Source of the DNA: Aurantiacibacter luteus
Lineage (GTDB): Bacteria; Pseudomonadota; Alphaproteobacteria; Sphingomonadales; Sphingomonadaceae
DNA: 64,000 nucleotides
Reading direction: 5' to 3'
Assembly: GCF_001010945.1 (NCBI RefSeq)
Contig: NZ_LBHB01000001.1
Location: 992,001 to 1,056,000 of the forward strand
In this document: positions 30,356 to 39,272 of the stretch, in pieces
Layout: each line of letters opens with the position of its first letter
How positions within the stretch are numbered: position 1 is the first letter of the stretch
Translations under genes and position numbers: made by a program
Notes under the pieces: generated by a model
Told to the model about the DNA's origin: nothing
What the model saw: only the letters and a program-made list of their open reading frames with translations
Databases searched by the model: none

Positions 30356-33145
30356 TTATCCGGATGCCTGCTCGTCGGTGGTCCCCGCATGCTGCGGAGG
30401 CTTGCCGTGCAGCGCGATGAGCTGGCCCGCCTTGTCGCGTTGCAACGGCTCTGCGAAGCGCACCCCCATCCGGTCGTCTTCGCTCCAGATGGTGATGCAG
30501 GCGACGGCGAAATTCTCGGCGAGCCTGAGCGCGAAGACGGTGGCCGGCGGCACGTTCCACAGGCCTTCGATCATCGCGCCTGTGGTCGAGATGTTGCGCA
30601 CCTGCCCGTTGTAGAGATGCCCCGAATGGTCGAGCACCACGCGCCGCAGCATCGTCTGGCGCGGGGCGCGGCTCGACTTGGGGCCCTTGGCGATGGCCTG
30701 CAATCCGCTCTCGATGCGCGCCCTGGTCTGCTCGGCGTCTAGCGGCTTGTCGAAGATGTATCCCTGCACGTGACTGCACCCGTGCTTGCGGATGAGGTCG
30801 AGCTCGTCGTGGGTTTCCACGCCCTCGGCCGTGGTGTCCATGCCCAAAGACTTGGCGAGGCTGGTGATGGAGGTGATGATCGCGCCGTTGCGGCTGCCTG
30901 GCTCGGTCATGCCGCGCACGAAGCTCTGGTCGATCTTGATCTTGTCGAACGGCGCCTTCTTCAGATAGCCGAGCGAGGAATAGCCGGTGCCGAAATCGTC
31001 GAGCGCCAGCCGCACACCGATGCGCTTGAGCGCCGAGAACATGGCGTCCGTGCCCTCGTCGTCGCCCAGGAACACGCTCTCGGTAATCTCCAGCTCCAGC
31101 CGCGATGCGCGAATGCCAGCGCTGGCGATGGCGCTGGCGACGATGGCGGGCAGCTGCGTGTTGGAGAACTGCACCGGCGATACGTTCACCGCCACGCGCA
31201 CCTCGTCCGGCCACCGGGCAAGATCGCTGCACGCCTGGCGCAGCGCCCACTCGCCGATGGGCTGGATCAGCCCGCTGTCCTCCGCGATGGCGATGAACTT
31301 GTCGGGCGGTATCCATCCCTTGACCGGATGATGCCAGCGCAGCAGCGCCTCGAAGCCGGAAATCCGGTCCGTCGCCATCGACACGACCGGCTGGTAGTGC
31401 AGTTCCAGCTCGCCGTTGGCGAGCGCGTCGCGCAGGTCTTCTTCCAGCTTGGCCTTGGCCTCTGCCGCCGCGTGCAGGTCCTCGGCATAGAAATGGTGGC
31501 GCCCTCGCCCGCCGTCCTTCGCAGCGTAGAGCGCAAGGTCGGCGTTGCGGATGATCTCCTCGGAATTGTCGCCGTGTTCCGGCGAAACGGCAATGCCGAT
31601 CGAGGCACCGATCACCACGCGCTGTCCGTCGATCGAATAGGGCTGCGACAGCGAGTGGATGATCTCGCGGGCGAGCGCCACCAGCGTCGCTTCCTCGACC
31701 CGCGTGGGCACGATCACCTTGAACTCGTCGCCGCCCAGCCGACCGACCTGGCCCATCGTTCCGACCGCCCGCTCCAACCGCCCCGACACCTGCTTGAGCA
31801 GCGCGTCGCCCGCCGGGTGCCCCATCGTGTCGTTGACCTGCTTGAACCGGTCGAGGTCCAGCAGCATGACGGCGCAATGGCGGTTCGCCTCCACCGGCGC
31901 CTCGAGGATGCGTTCGAGCGCCTGCGACATCTGGAAGCGGTTGGCGAGGCCGGTCAGGGCGTCGTAGCGCGCAAGGCGGGTCGCCTGCTCCTGGCTGCGC
32001 CGTTTCTCCGTCAGGTCGGTGCCAGAGCCGCGGAAGCCGACGAAATTGTCGAACTGGTCGTAAATCGGGCGCCCGCTGATCGACCACCAGCGTTCTTCCT
32101 GGTCGATGGCGGCACGCACCGGCAGCTCGCCGAAGGCCGATCGGGCGGAAAGGTGGAATTTCAGCGTGCGCTCGCCCTCGTCGCCGGTATCCTCGAGATC
32201 GAACAGCTTGGTCAGCGGCTGGCCGAGCAGGCGGTCGGGATTGCGCTTGAGCGCCTTGGCGACGGGTGGAGACACGTAGGTCAGCAGCGAGCGACGATCG
32301 GTTTCCCAGAACCAGCCCTGCCCGGTTTCCTCGTAATCGGCGAGAATGTCGCGCGCGCGCGTCATCGCTCGTTCCTGCGCGTCCAGCCGGTCGCGTTCGA
32401 CGCGCTGCACGTTCATCTGCTCCCGCGTCACCAGCGCGGCGACGACGAAGGCGACGGCGAGGCCCATCATTCCGGCAAGCGAGGAGTGGATCACCACGGC
32501 CGCACTCCAAAGCGCCAGCTGCGCCCCGAAAATCGCCGCGGGCTGTCGGCGAAGATAGGTCGCGGCGATGCCGCTGATGCACAGCAATCCCGCCAGCGAT
32601 ACGTCCCAGGCGATGCCGCCGTTGCGGGCCCATATCGTCAGGCCGAGGCCGAACAGGAACATCGGCACCACGACGACAGCGACCATGCCCAACGTCTTGG
32701 CGACGCGGCCGCGCTCGAGCACGAGGTCGTGTACCTGCCGCACCAGCGCGGCGCAGGCGATCGCGGCCAGCATGATGGCGAGTGTCGTAACGCGCGGGAA
32801 CTTGACCGAGGCGATGGTGCAGAAGGCGATGGTCGCCACCATGCTCAGCACCAGGTACGGCCAGGTCCGCGGGAACCAGTGTTTTTCCGGATTGAACAGC
32901 TCGGGCGCGTTGAAGGCGCGGTCGATTTCCGGCGTGCGCCGCGAATGGTCCCGCCGGTCGAGATCGCCGCGCGGGCGAATTGCCTCGGGATCGCGCTCGG
33001 ACTGGTCGCGCCGCAGCGCCTGGCGGGCTTGCGGCGGCGGTGCGACCGGCCTGACCGGAGCAGGCACGTTCGATCGCTTCTCTTCGCGAGCGGGCTCGGA
33101 AGATTGCGATGCCTGTTGCCTGACCAGACGTGTGGCACGGTTCAT
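30356..33145 (-). CDS. Membrane PAS-GGDEF-EAL-PilZ cyclic di-GMP protein
   Basis: 929 residues from ATG 33145 (the longer frame to 33193 has no better start). A basic, Pro/Arg-rich cytosolic leader (1-90) precedes about five membrane helices (94-114, 119-137, 152-172, 180-197, 205-238), then PAS (about 265-385), GGDEF (GRLGGDEF, 468-475) and EAL (FEALLRW, about 598-604, with EITES, DDFGTGYSSL intact), and a PilZ domain. The PilZ first motif reads RQTMLRR where the paralogue has RRTLFRR, so the second Arg is Gln. It is a tandem paralogue of the gene at 27990. Confidence 0.95.
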   Translation of the reverse strand: MNRATRLVRQQASQSSEPAREEKRSNVPAPVRPVAPPPQARQALRRDQSERDPEAIRPRGDLDRRDHSRRTPEIDRAFNAPELFNPEKHWFPRTWPYLVLSMVATIAFCTIASVKFPRVTTLAIMLAAIACAALVRQVHDLVLERGRVAKTLGMVAVVVVPMFLFGLGLTIWARNGGIAWDVSLAGLLCISGIAATYLRRQPAAIFGAQLALWSAAVVIHSSLAGMMGLAVAFVVAALVTREQMNVQRVERDRLDAQERAMTRARDILADYEETGQGWFWETDRRSLLTYVSPPVAKALKRNPDRLLGQPLTKLFDLEDTGDEGERTLKFHLSARSAFGELPVRAAIDQEERWWSISGRPIYDQFDNFVGFRGSGTDLTEKRRSQEQATRLARYDALTGLANRFQMSQALERILEAPVEANRHCAVMLLDLDRFKQVNDTMGHPAGDALLKQVSGRLERAVGTMGQVGRLGGDEFKVIVPTRVEEATLVALAREIIHSLSQPYSIDGQRVVIGASIGIAVSPEHGDNSEEIIRNADLALYAAKDGGRGRHHFYAEDLHAAAEAKAKLEEDLRDALANGELELHYQPVVSMATDRISGFEALLRWHHPVKGWIPPDKFIAIAEDSGLIQPIGEWALRQACSDLARWPDEVRVAVNVSPVQFSNTQLPAIVASAIASAGIRASRLELEITESVFLGDDEGTDAMFSALKRIGVRLALDDFGTGYSSLGYLKKAPFDKIKIDQSFVRGMTEPGSRNGAIITSITSLAKSLGMDTTAEGVETHDELDLIRKHGCSHVQGYIFDKPLDAEQTRARIESGLQAIAKGPKSSRAPRQTMLRRVVLDHSGHLYNGQVRNISTTGAMIEGLWNVPPATVFALRLAENFAVACITIWSEDDRMGVRFAEPLQRDKAGQLIALHGKPPQHAGTTDEQASG

Positions 33146-33175
33146 GGCACTGCCTTGCCGCAAACCCCTTGGGGA

Positions 33176-33183
33176 ACGGTTAA
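33176..33183 (-). promoter_or_regulatory. CtrA-like half-site (weak)
   Basis: TTAACCGT on the minus strand, 31-38 bases before the membrane c-di-GMP gene start; one base differs from TTAACCAT. It lies 82 bases from an exact TTAACCAT on the same strand (33259-33266). A hairpin CCTCGG ... CCGAGG (33185-33203) is next to it. Confidence 0.25.
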
Positions 33184-33258
33184 TCCTCGGCAATTTTCCG
33201 AGGGCTCTTCCGGACGCCGGACAAGGCGGTGGTCGGGCGCATTGCCGCGGCAGGCGAA

Positions 33259-33266
33259 ATGGTTAA
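33259..33266 (-). promoter_or_regulatory. CtrA-like half-site (exact)
   Basis: Exact TTAACCAT on the minus strand in the divergent gap between the membrane c-di-GMP gene (114 bases downstream) and the ferredoxin-NADP reductase gene. Chance matches of eight bases are expected in a genome, so this is suggestive only. Confidence 0.3.
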
Positions 33267-33307
33267 GATGGCCGCGGAAGAGGGCGCTGGAGGCGGGCGG
33301 GAAACCT

Positions 33308-34624
33308 ATGCGGCATATCGCGATCATCGGCTCGGGCCCGGCGGGATATTACACGGCGGAAGCGGCGCAAAAGGCCTTCGGAGACGACGTTCGCGTCGAC
33401 ATCTTCGACCTGCTGCCGGTGCCCTACGGCCTCATCCGCACCGGCGTCGCGCCCGATCACCAGTCGATCAAGGGCGTCTCGCGCCGCTACGAGAAGACCG
33501 CGCTGACAGACAACGTCCGTTTCGTCGGCAACGTGGCCGTTGGCCGCGACGTCGAAGTGGCCGAAATCCAATCGCTCTACGATGCCGTGGTGCTGGCGAC
33601 CGGCGCGCCGAGCGACCGCGAGCTGGGCCTGCCGGGGGCGGAGCTTTCCAACGTCTTCGGCAGCGCGGCCTTCGTCGGCTGGTACAACGGCCACCCGCAG
33701 TTCGCCCAACTCAATCCCGACCTATCGGGCACCACGGCGGTGGTCATCGGCATGGGCAACGTCGCGCTCGACGTGGCACGGATCCTCGCCAAGACGCCGG
33801 AGGAATTGGCGGGCAGTGACATCGTCGCCCATGCCTACCAGGCGCTGGAGGCGAGCCGGATCGAGCGGGTGATCATCCTCGGCCGGCGCGGCCCGCACCA
33901 GATCATGATGACGCCTAAGGAATTGGGCGAACTGGCGCACCTTGAACGCGCCGCGCCCCACGTCGATGCTCGCGACCTTCCCGACGCGGGCGAGGATGCC
34001 ATGCTCGAGCCCGGCCTGCGCAAGTCCGTCACCCTGATCCGCGAATTCGCCGCCACCCCCGAACATATCCGCGCCGAAAAGCGCGTCGCCATCGAGTTCG
34101 CCTTCTTCGCCCAGCCGGTCGCGCTGCTGGGGGACGGCAAGGTGGAGGCGATCGAGGTCGAGCGCACCGTGCTCGAGCGTGGGCGCGCGGTGGGCACGGG
34201 CGAGGTGGAGCGGCTGCGCGCCGACATGGTCGTTTCCTGCATCGGCTATCGCACCCACCCCATCCCCGGTGTCCCCTTCGACGAGCGCGAGGGCCGCTTC
34301 GCCAACGACGCTGGGCGGATCCTACCCGGCCTATACTGCGTCGGTTGGGCCCGGCGTGGGCCGTCGGGCACCATCGGCACCAACAAGCCCGACGGGTTCG
34401 CGGTGGTCGACGCCATCGCCGAGGACGTGGCGGCGGGCAGGCTCGGCAACGGCGGCAAGCAGGGCCGCGCGGGCTTCGACGCGCTGGCGGCGGAGCGCGG
34501 GCTGGACGTGGTGACGTTCAAGGACTGGAAGCGCATCGAGGAAGCCGAGGAGCGCGCTGCGCGCGAGGGATCGCCGCGCGAGAAGTTCGTCGATATCGAG
34601 GCGATGATCAGGGCCCTGACTTAA
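33308..34624 (+). CDS. Ferredoxin-NADP reductase / adrenodoxin reductase-like FAD protein
   Basis: 438 residues. GSGPAGYYTAE (FAD Rossmann, about 8-18), then PVPYGLIRTGVAPDHQSIK, the hallmark of adrenodoxin-reductase and FprA types, GMGNVALDVARIL (NADP Rossmann), and PSGTIGTNKPDG near the end. It passes electrons between NADPH and ferredoxin. The ATG at 33308 is used; the open frame extends far upstream over the antisense of the c-di-GMP gene and is not coding there. Its TAA overlaps the stop of the facing gene by the TTAA palindrome. Confidence 0.92.
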   Translation: MRHIAIIGSGPAGYYTAEAAQKAFGDDVRVDIFDLLPVPYGLIRTGVAPDHQSIKGVSRRYEKTALTDNVRFVGNVAVGRDVEVAEIQSLYDAVVLATGAPSDRELGLPGAELSNVFGSAAFVGWYNGHPQFAQLNPDLSGTTAVVIGMGNVALDVARILAKTPEELAGSDIVAHAYQALEASRIERVIILGRRGPHQIMMTPKELGELAHLERAAPHVDARDLPDAGEDAMLEPGLRKSVTLIREFAATPEHIRAEKRVAIEFAFFAQPVALLGDGKVEAIEVERTVLERGRAVGTGEVERLRADMVVSCIGYRTHPIPGVPFDEREGRFANDAGRILPGLYCVGWARRGPSGTIGTNKPDGFAVVDAIAEDVAAGRLGNGGKQGRAGFDALAAERGLDVVTFKDWKRIEEAEERAAREGSPREKFVDIEAMIRALT

Positions 34625-35088
34625 GCGCAGGGCAAGTCAAGTTTCCCTTGCGAGGCGCGGGCCAACTTGGCCGCGGCGCTTGGACGCAGAGCGAGATTGC
34701 CTACCTCCGGTCGCCCGAAGATCATCTTTACGTAGTACCTGAAGAGAATGTGGTGCGATCTGATCTCAATTTCCTCATAAGGAACAAAGAAGGGATGCCA
34801 AAGCAGCGAAAATGGGAAACCGTTGCGAACGCGAATGCCGGCGTCGCAGACCTCGAGTGTCAACGTGCGCGACAAACTAGTACCAAAAGGCGGAGCGTTT
34901 CCCATTACTCCGCTAACCCGCGAAATTCGCCAAAGCGCGTTATCAACCCGATCGGGGTACTTGTTTTCGAGCCACTCCCAGCCCGAAAGCAAATGCAGCA
35001 ACTTCAAGACAAGCCAACCCAACGCGATGAATGCAAAGGGAAAGGCAACGATAAAGAGGATTGCCAGATGCTCATCACTCGTCGACAC
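34621..35088 (-). CDS. Hypothetical membrane protein downstream of dnaN
   Basis: 155 residues: one strong membrane segment (about 8-34), then a soluble part with PH-domain-like strand pattern (TLTLEVCDAGIRVRNGFPFS, VPYEEIEIRSHHILFR) recalling membrane-associated PH-like domains. No family assigned. It begins one base after the dnaN stop, so it is probably co-transcribed with it. Base composition is less GC-rich than dnaN. Confidence 0.7.
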   Translation of the reverse strand: MSTSDEHLAILFIVAFPFAFIALGWLVLKLLHLLSGWEWLENKYPDRVDNALWRISRVSGVMGNAPPFGTSLSRTLTLEVCDAGIRVRNGFPFSLLWHPFFVPYEEIEIRSHHILFRYYVKMIFGRPEVGNLALRPSAAAKLARASQGKLDLPCA

Positions 35089-35089
35089 C

Positions 35090-36217
35090 TTAAACCCGCA
35101 TCGGCATGAGCACGTAGAGCGCCGCGCTCTTCTCGTTCTCGCGGATTAGCGTCGGCGCGCCGGCGTCGGCGAAGTGGAGTTCCACCGTGTCGTTGCCGAG
35201 CTGGGCGAGAATGTCCTTGAGGTAGCCGGCGTTGAAACCGATCTCCAGCGGGTCGGAGCCGTACTGCGAGCTCACTTCCTCCACCGCGTTGCCGTTGTCG
35301 GGGCTGGTGACGGTCAGCGTCACCTTGTCCGCTTCCAGGCCCATCTTGACCGCGCGGGTCTTCTCGGTGGCGATCGTCGCCACGCGGTCGACGCCGGCGA
35401 ACAGGCTCTTGGGATCGACCTTTAGCAGCTTGTCGTTGCCGGTCGGGATCACGCGGCTGTAATCGGGGAAGGTGCCGTCGATCAGCTTGCTGGTCAGCAC
35501 CACCCCGCCCTCGCCGCCCAGCGTGAAGCGGATCTTGCTGGGGCTGAGGTCGACCTGCACGCTACCCTCGGTCGCTTCCTCCAGCAGCTTGCGCAGCTCC
35601 GCCACGGCCTTTCGCGGCACGATGACGTCGGGCATGCCCTCGGCCCCGGCGGGGCGCGGCAGGGTGAAGCGGGCGAGGCGGTGGCCGTCGGTCGCCGCGG
35701 CCTTCAGCACGCCGCCGTCCTCGTCCGAAACGTGGAGGAAGATGCCGTTGAGGTAATACCGCGTTTCCTCGGTAGAGATGGCGAAGCGCGTGCGGTCGAT
35801 CAGCTCGGCCAGCGTCTTGGCGGGCACCTCGAAGCTGGTCGGCAGGTCGCCTTCCACGATCACAGGGAAATCGTCGCGCGGCAGGGTCGGCAGCTTGAAG
35901 CGGCTGCGCCCGGCCTTGATCTCCATGCGATTTTCCGCGCAGTCGAGGCTGACCTCGCTGCCGTCGGGCAGCTTGCGCGCGATGTCGAACAGCAGGTGGG
36001 CCGAGACGGTGATGGCGCCCGCGCGCTCCACCCGGTTGGCGCGCAGGTTGTCCACCACCTGCAGGTCGAGGTCGGTCGCCATCATGCGGACGTGGCCGCC
36101 ATCTTCCGCCTCGATCAGCACGTTGGAGAGGATCGGGATGGTGTTGCGCCGCTCTACCACGCTCTGCACGTGGCTGAGGCTCCGCAGGAGCTCGGCGCGT
36201 TCGATGGTGACCTTCAT
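35090..36217 (-). CDS. dnaN: DNA polymerase III beta subunit (sliding clamp)
   Basis: 375 residues, the ring that tethers polymerase to DNA. All three clamp domains are recognisable: the N-terminal VVERRNTIPILSNVLIEA, the middle ATDGHRLA region, and the C-terminal YLKDILAQL and final LMPMRV, including the hydrophobic peptide-binding groove residues at the very end. The gene stands apart from dnaA, as in many alphaproteobacteria. Confidence 0.97.
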   Translation of the reverse strand: MKVTIERAELLRSLSHVQSVVERRNTIPILSNVLIEAEDGGHVRMMATDLDLQVVDNLRANRVERAGAITVSAHLLFDIARKLPDGSEVSLDCAENRMEIKAGRSRFKLPTLPRDDFPVIVEGDLPTSFEVPAKTLAELIDRTRFAISTEETRYYLNGIFLHVSDEDGGVLKAAATDGHRLARFTLPRPAGAEGMPDVIVPRKAVAELRKLLEEATEGSVQVDLSPSKIRFTLGGEGGVVLTSKLIDGTFPDYSRVIPTGNDKLLKVDPKSLFAGVDRVATIATEKTRAVKMGLEADKVTLTVTSPDNGNAVEEVSSQYGSDPLEIGFNAGYLKDILAQLGNDTVELHFADAGAPTLIRENEKSAALYVLMPMRV

Positions 36218-36375
36218 CGCAAGTTCTTCCCCATTCGTGCGCCGTGTTGTCCGGGAGACCCCGGAATCGCCTGCCAGCGCCGGTAAATTGCCCGATTACC
36301 CTTAGCGGCAGGGCGGATACGGGCAAGGATTTGGCCGCGGGAGACCGGATTCGCTGGGGAAAACTGGAAGGAGGC

Positions 36376-37128
36376 TCAGCCCAGCATCGCCATGCCGCCG
36401 TTGACGTGCAGCACCTGTCCGGTGACGTAGCTCGCCTCGCGGCTGGCGAGATAGGCGACGGCGGCGCCGATGTCCTCGCCCTCGCCCATGCGCGCCATCG
36501 GGATGCGCGCATTGATCGCGTCCTTCTGCTTGTCGTCCAGCGCCTCGGTCATGGCCGAGCGGATGAAGCCGGGGGCCACGCAGTTGACGGTGATGTTGCG
36601 GCTGGCGACCTCCTGCGCGAGGCTCTTGGACATGCCGACGAGGCCGGCCTTGGCCGCCGTGTAGTTCATCTGCCCCGGATTGCCCGTCGCGCCCACGACG
36701 CTGGTGATATTGATGAGCCGTCCGAAGCGCGCCTTCATCATCGGGCGAACGCTGGCGCGCATCAGGCGGAAGGCGGCCTCGAGGTTGATGCGGATCACCT
36801 CGTCCCACTCCTCGTCCTTCATCCGCATGGCGAGGTTGTCACGAGTGATGCCGGCGTTGTTCACCACGATGTCGAGCCCGCCCAGCGTATCGAGCGCGGC
36901 GGGGACCAGTTCCTCCACCTGCGTCGCGTCGGAAAGATTGCAGGTGATCTCGACGTGCTCGCCGCCGACCTCCTCGATCAGCTGTTCGCGAAAGGCGCGC
37001 AGCTTGCCGCCGTTCGAGCCCGACAGCGCCACCCGCGCGCCCTGCCTGGCCAGCGCCGTGGCGATCGCCGAACCGATCCCGCCGCTGGCGCCGGTGACGA
37101 GGGCGTTCATTCCGGTGAGTGCAAACAT
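36376..37128 (-). CDS. fabG: 3-oxoacyl-[acyl-carrier-protein] reductase
   Basis: 250 residues; reduces 3-oxoacyl-ACP in fatty acid synthesis. TGASGGIG cofactor loop, NNAGITRDNLAMRM (strongly FabG-like), catalytic Ser in NITSVVGATGNPGQ, and NYTAAKAGLVGMSKSLAQE with Tyr and Lys, then VAPGFI and YVTGQVLHVNGGM. The ATG at 37128 has GGAG eight bases upstream; the longer frame upstream is antisense/overlap sequence. fabD lies about 2.7 kb upstream but other genes intervene. Confidence 0.96.
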   Translation of the reverse strand: MFALTGMNALVTGASGGIGSAIATALARQGARVALSGSNGGKLRAFREQLIEEVGGEHVEITCNLSDATQVEELVPAALDTLGGLDIVVNNAGITRDNLAMRMKDEEWDEVIRINLEAAFRLMRASVRPMMKARFGRLINITSVVGATGNPGQMNYTAAKAGLVGMSKSLAQEVASRNITVNCVAPGFIRSAMTEALDDKQKDAINARIPMARMGEGEDIGAAVAYLASREASYVTGQVLHVNGGMAMLG

Positions 37129-37180
37129 CGAACCATCTCCAAAAAGCTGGCCGGTGCTCTTGCGCTTCACGGGGCCGGGG

Positions 37181-39193
37181 TCAATCCTCGGCCCGCGCCT
37201 CTCTCGGGATGAAATTGGCGCGGCGCAATTCGCGGATGCGGCCGTTGTCCAGGCGCCCCTCGACCAATTCGTAGCCGAGCAGGGCGAACACGCGGTCGCG
37301 CAGGAAGATGGGCCGGGCGTTGCCGTACCAGTCGACGCAGCTCGCCACGCAATTGTCGTCCACGCTCGCCTTGGCGCGGCTGGCGAGGTCGCCTGCGGGC
37401 GAGAACGCCCGGTCGTCGCGGCGCAGGAAGAAGATCGCCGAGCCGTTGCCGAGGAACTCGCCGCCCGTGCCGGTGCGCGTGCGACTGACCGGCAGGCCGA
37501 GCGTGCCCGAAACGCCTCCCGGCGAACCGGGGTCTGCGCGGTAGAAGAAGGCCTGGCTCCGCACCTCGCCCTCGCTGGCGGCGGGTAGCAGATAGGTGTC
37601 TTCCACCCGGGCCTGCTGGCCGAGCGACACCGCCGAGAAGCCGAGAGCATTCTCGCGGCCCGGGCCGATGGCGATGGCATCGCTGCCCATCACGTCGAAA
37701 CGGGTCACGCCGTGGGTTAGTTCGATGCGCTGCGCCTCGCGCCCGTCGACCGGGACGGCGTAGAAGTAGCGCGCGTCGGTCTCGTTGCCGTAATTGCTCG
37801 CGGCGTAGAGCAGGTAGTCGCCCACGAAGCGGTTCTGGAAGCGATAGCCCGCGACGCTCGGCAATTCGCGCAGCGCGCGCTGGGGCAGTTCGCGGGTGCC
37901 GTCGGTAAAGGCGGCGAGCGGCACGGTGAGCAGGCCCAAGTCCCCGCCCGAGAACTCGCTGCCCCACATCCCCTCGCCGTTGCCCTCGGCGCGCAGCACG
38001 ACGCGCAGCACGCCGTCGCCCGCGTCCTCTGTGAAGGAGAACTGGTCGATCGGCGCACCCTCGACCGGTACGGAGCCGGGGCGCGATCCGTCGAGCGGCA
38101 GGCGGAAGAGCTGGCCGAGCATGGCTCGCGCACGGCCGTAGCCGGACTGCGGGTTCGTCCAGACATACACCGAACCTGGCGAGACGTAGAAGGTGCGGCC
38201 CCAGCCGCCCAGAACGGCGGTCGCGTCGCAATCGAGCTCCGCGGCGGAGAGATCGCAGCGGGTGACGGTGTGCGCGATCTGCGGGACCATCTTACCGCGG
38301 CGCATCCCCTCGGTGACGTAGATGTCCTGCGGGTCGACCAGCGCCACGACCTCGCCATCCTCCCCGCCCCGGCGCAGCGCGGGCATGGTGGAGCGCCAGT
38401 CGCTCCAGTTGAGGCCGACGGGCGCGTAGAAGATCAGCTCGTCGCCGATCATGCGGCTGGCGTAATTGCTGGACGAATAATAGTCGCCCGAACGCAGGTA
38501 ATGTGTGTCGCGGTAGGTCAACGAGCCATCGTCGCCGAGACGGAAGCGGTTGATCTCCGTGCCGAAATTTCCGTAGCTGTAGCCGATCACGATGACCTGG
38601 TCGCCGCGCACCAGCATCTCGTCGTACCAGGCGCCGCGGGCGTTGTTGGTGCCGGGCGGAAAGGCATCGATCTGGCCTGCGGGCTGGAGGACGTTGCCGC
38701 CCCCTTCGCCATCATGCCGGACGGTGAAGATGCGCCCGCGCCGCAGGATGACGAGATAGTCGCCCGCGTCCTTGACGATCGCCCCCTCGTCGACGCCTTG
38801 CTCCTGCGTGTTGGTGATCTGCTCGCCCCCTGCCCGCTCCGACGTGACCGCGATCATCGGGCTGGGCGAATCGTAGGAGACAGAGGCAGCGGGCGGCGGA
38901 GGCGGCGGAGGTGGCGGTGGCGGAGGTGGCGGAGGCGGAGGGGGTGGCGGGGCCGACACGACCGAAGACCCGGTGACGACGATGTTCTGCGCCTCTTCCC
39001 GCTCCTGCTGCTGAAGCCCCTGCATGCGGCGCACATAGCGCTCGAAGTCCGCCTCGCCGTCGAAGGCCTCGAGCCCCCCGCCCGTGGCTTCGCCAGCCAC
39101 GAGCGAGCTTTCGCCCGGCGCGACCGACTGGCAGGCGGCGAGCAGCCCGGTGGCAACCGCGAGCAGCGGCAAGACGCGGATCGGCAAGGTCAT
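37181..39193 (-). CDS. Beta-propeller lipoprotein with 20-residue polyproline tract
   Basis: 670 residues. ATG at 39193 is chosen (AGGGGAA ribosome site) and gives a lipoprotein signal ending LLAAC (Cys21). Residues 71-76 are IVVTGS, the stretch typical of TonB receptor plugs, then a run of exactly 20 prolines (82-101) and a C-terminal domain with repeated beta-strands that resembles the PF09826 beta-propeller family (TNTQEQGVDEGAIVKDAGDYL near its start is characteristic). It is probably a large outer-membrane-anchored periplasmic or surface protein. Polyproline translation would depend on EF-P. Its partner is unknown. Confidence 0.82.
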   Translation of the reverse strand: MTLPIRVLPLLAVATGLLAACQSVAPGESSLVAGEATGGGLEAFDGEADFERYVRRMQGLQQQEREEAQNIVVTGSSVVSAPPPPPPPPPPPPPPPPPPPPAASVSYDSPSPMIAVTSERAGGEQITNTQEQGVDEGAIVKDAGDYLVILRRGRIFTVRHDGEGGGNVLQPAGQIDAFPPGTNNARGAWYDEMLVRGDQVIVIGYSYGNFGTEINRFRLGDDGSLTYRDTHYLRSGDYYSSSNYASRMIGDELIFYAPVGLNWSDWRSTMPALRRGGEDGEVVALVDPQDIYVTEGMRRGKMVPQIAHTVTRCDLSAAELDCDATAVLGGWGRTFYVSPGSVYVWTNPQSGYGRARAMLGQLFRLPLDGSRPGSVPVEGAPIDQFSFTEDAGDGVLRVVLRAEGNGEGMWGSEFSGGDLGLLTVPLAAFTDGTRELPQRALRELPSVAGYRFQNRFVGDYLLYAASNYGNETDARYFYAVPVDGREAQRIELTHGVTRFDVMGSDAIAIGPGRENALGFSAVSLGQQARVEDTYLLPAASEGEVRSQAFFYRADPGSPGGVSGTLGLPVSRTRTGTGGEFLGNGSAIFFLRRDDRAFSPAGDLASRAKASVDDNCVASCVDWYGNARPIFLRDRVFALLGYELVEGRLDNGRIRELRRANFIPREARAED
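38891..38950. repeat. GGCGGA/GGTGGC-type trinucleotide repeat encoding polyproline
   Basis: Sixty bases of near-tandem GGN triplets (read on the plus strand) encode Pro82-Pro101 of the beta-propeller lipoprotein. All four CCN codons are mixed, so it is not a perfect repeat, but it is long enough to vary by slippage. Confidence 0.8.
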
Positions 39194-39272
39194 GAGGCGT
39201 TCCCCTTCAGCCTGATGTGACACTGTTACAAAAACCGTTCGCGACCTGAACCGCCGATTTATCGCCGGTGGG

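Noticed and set aside
30770-33307. Very long frame upstream of and fused to the reductase gene.
   Set aside because: It lies antisense to the c-di-GMP gene; the reductase begins at 33308 where the FAD motif starts.
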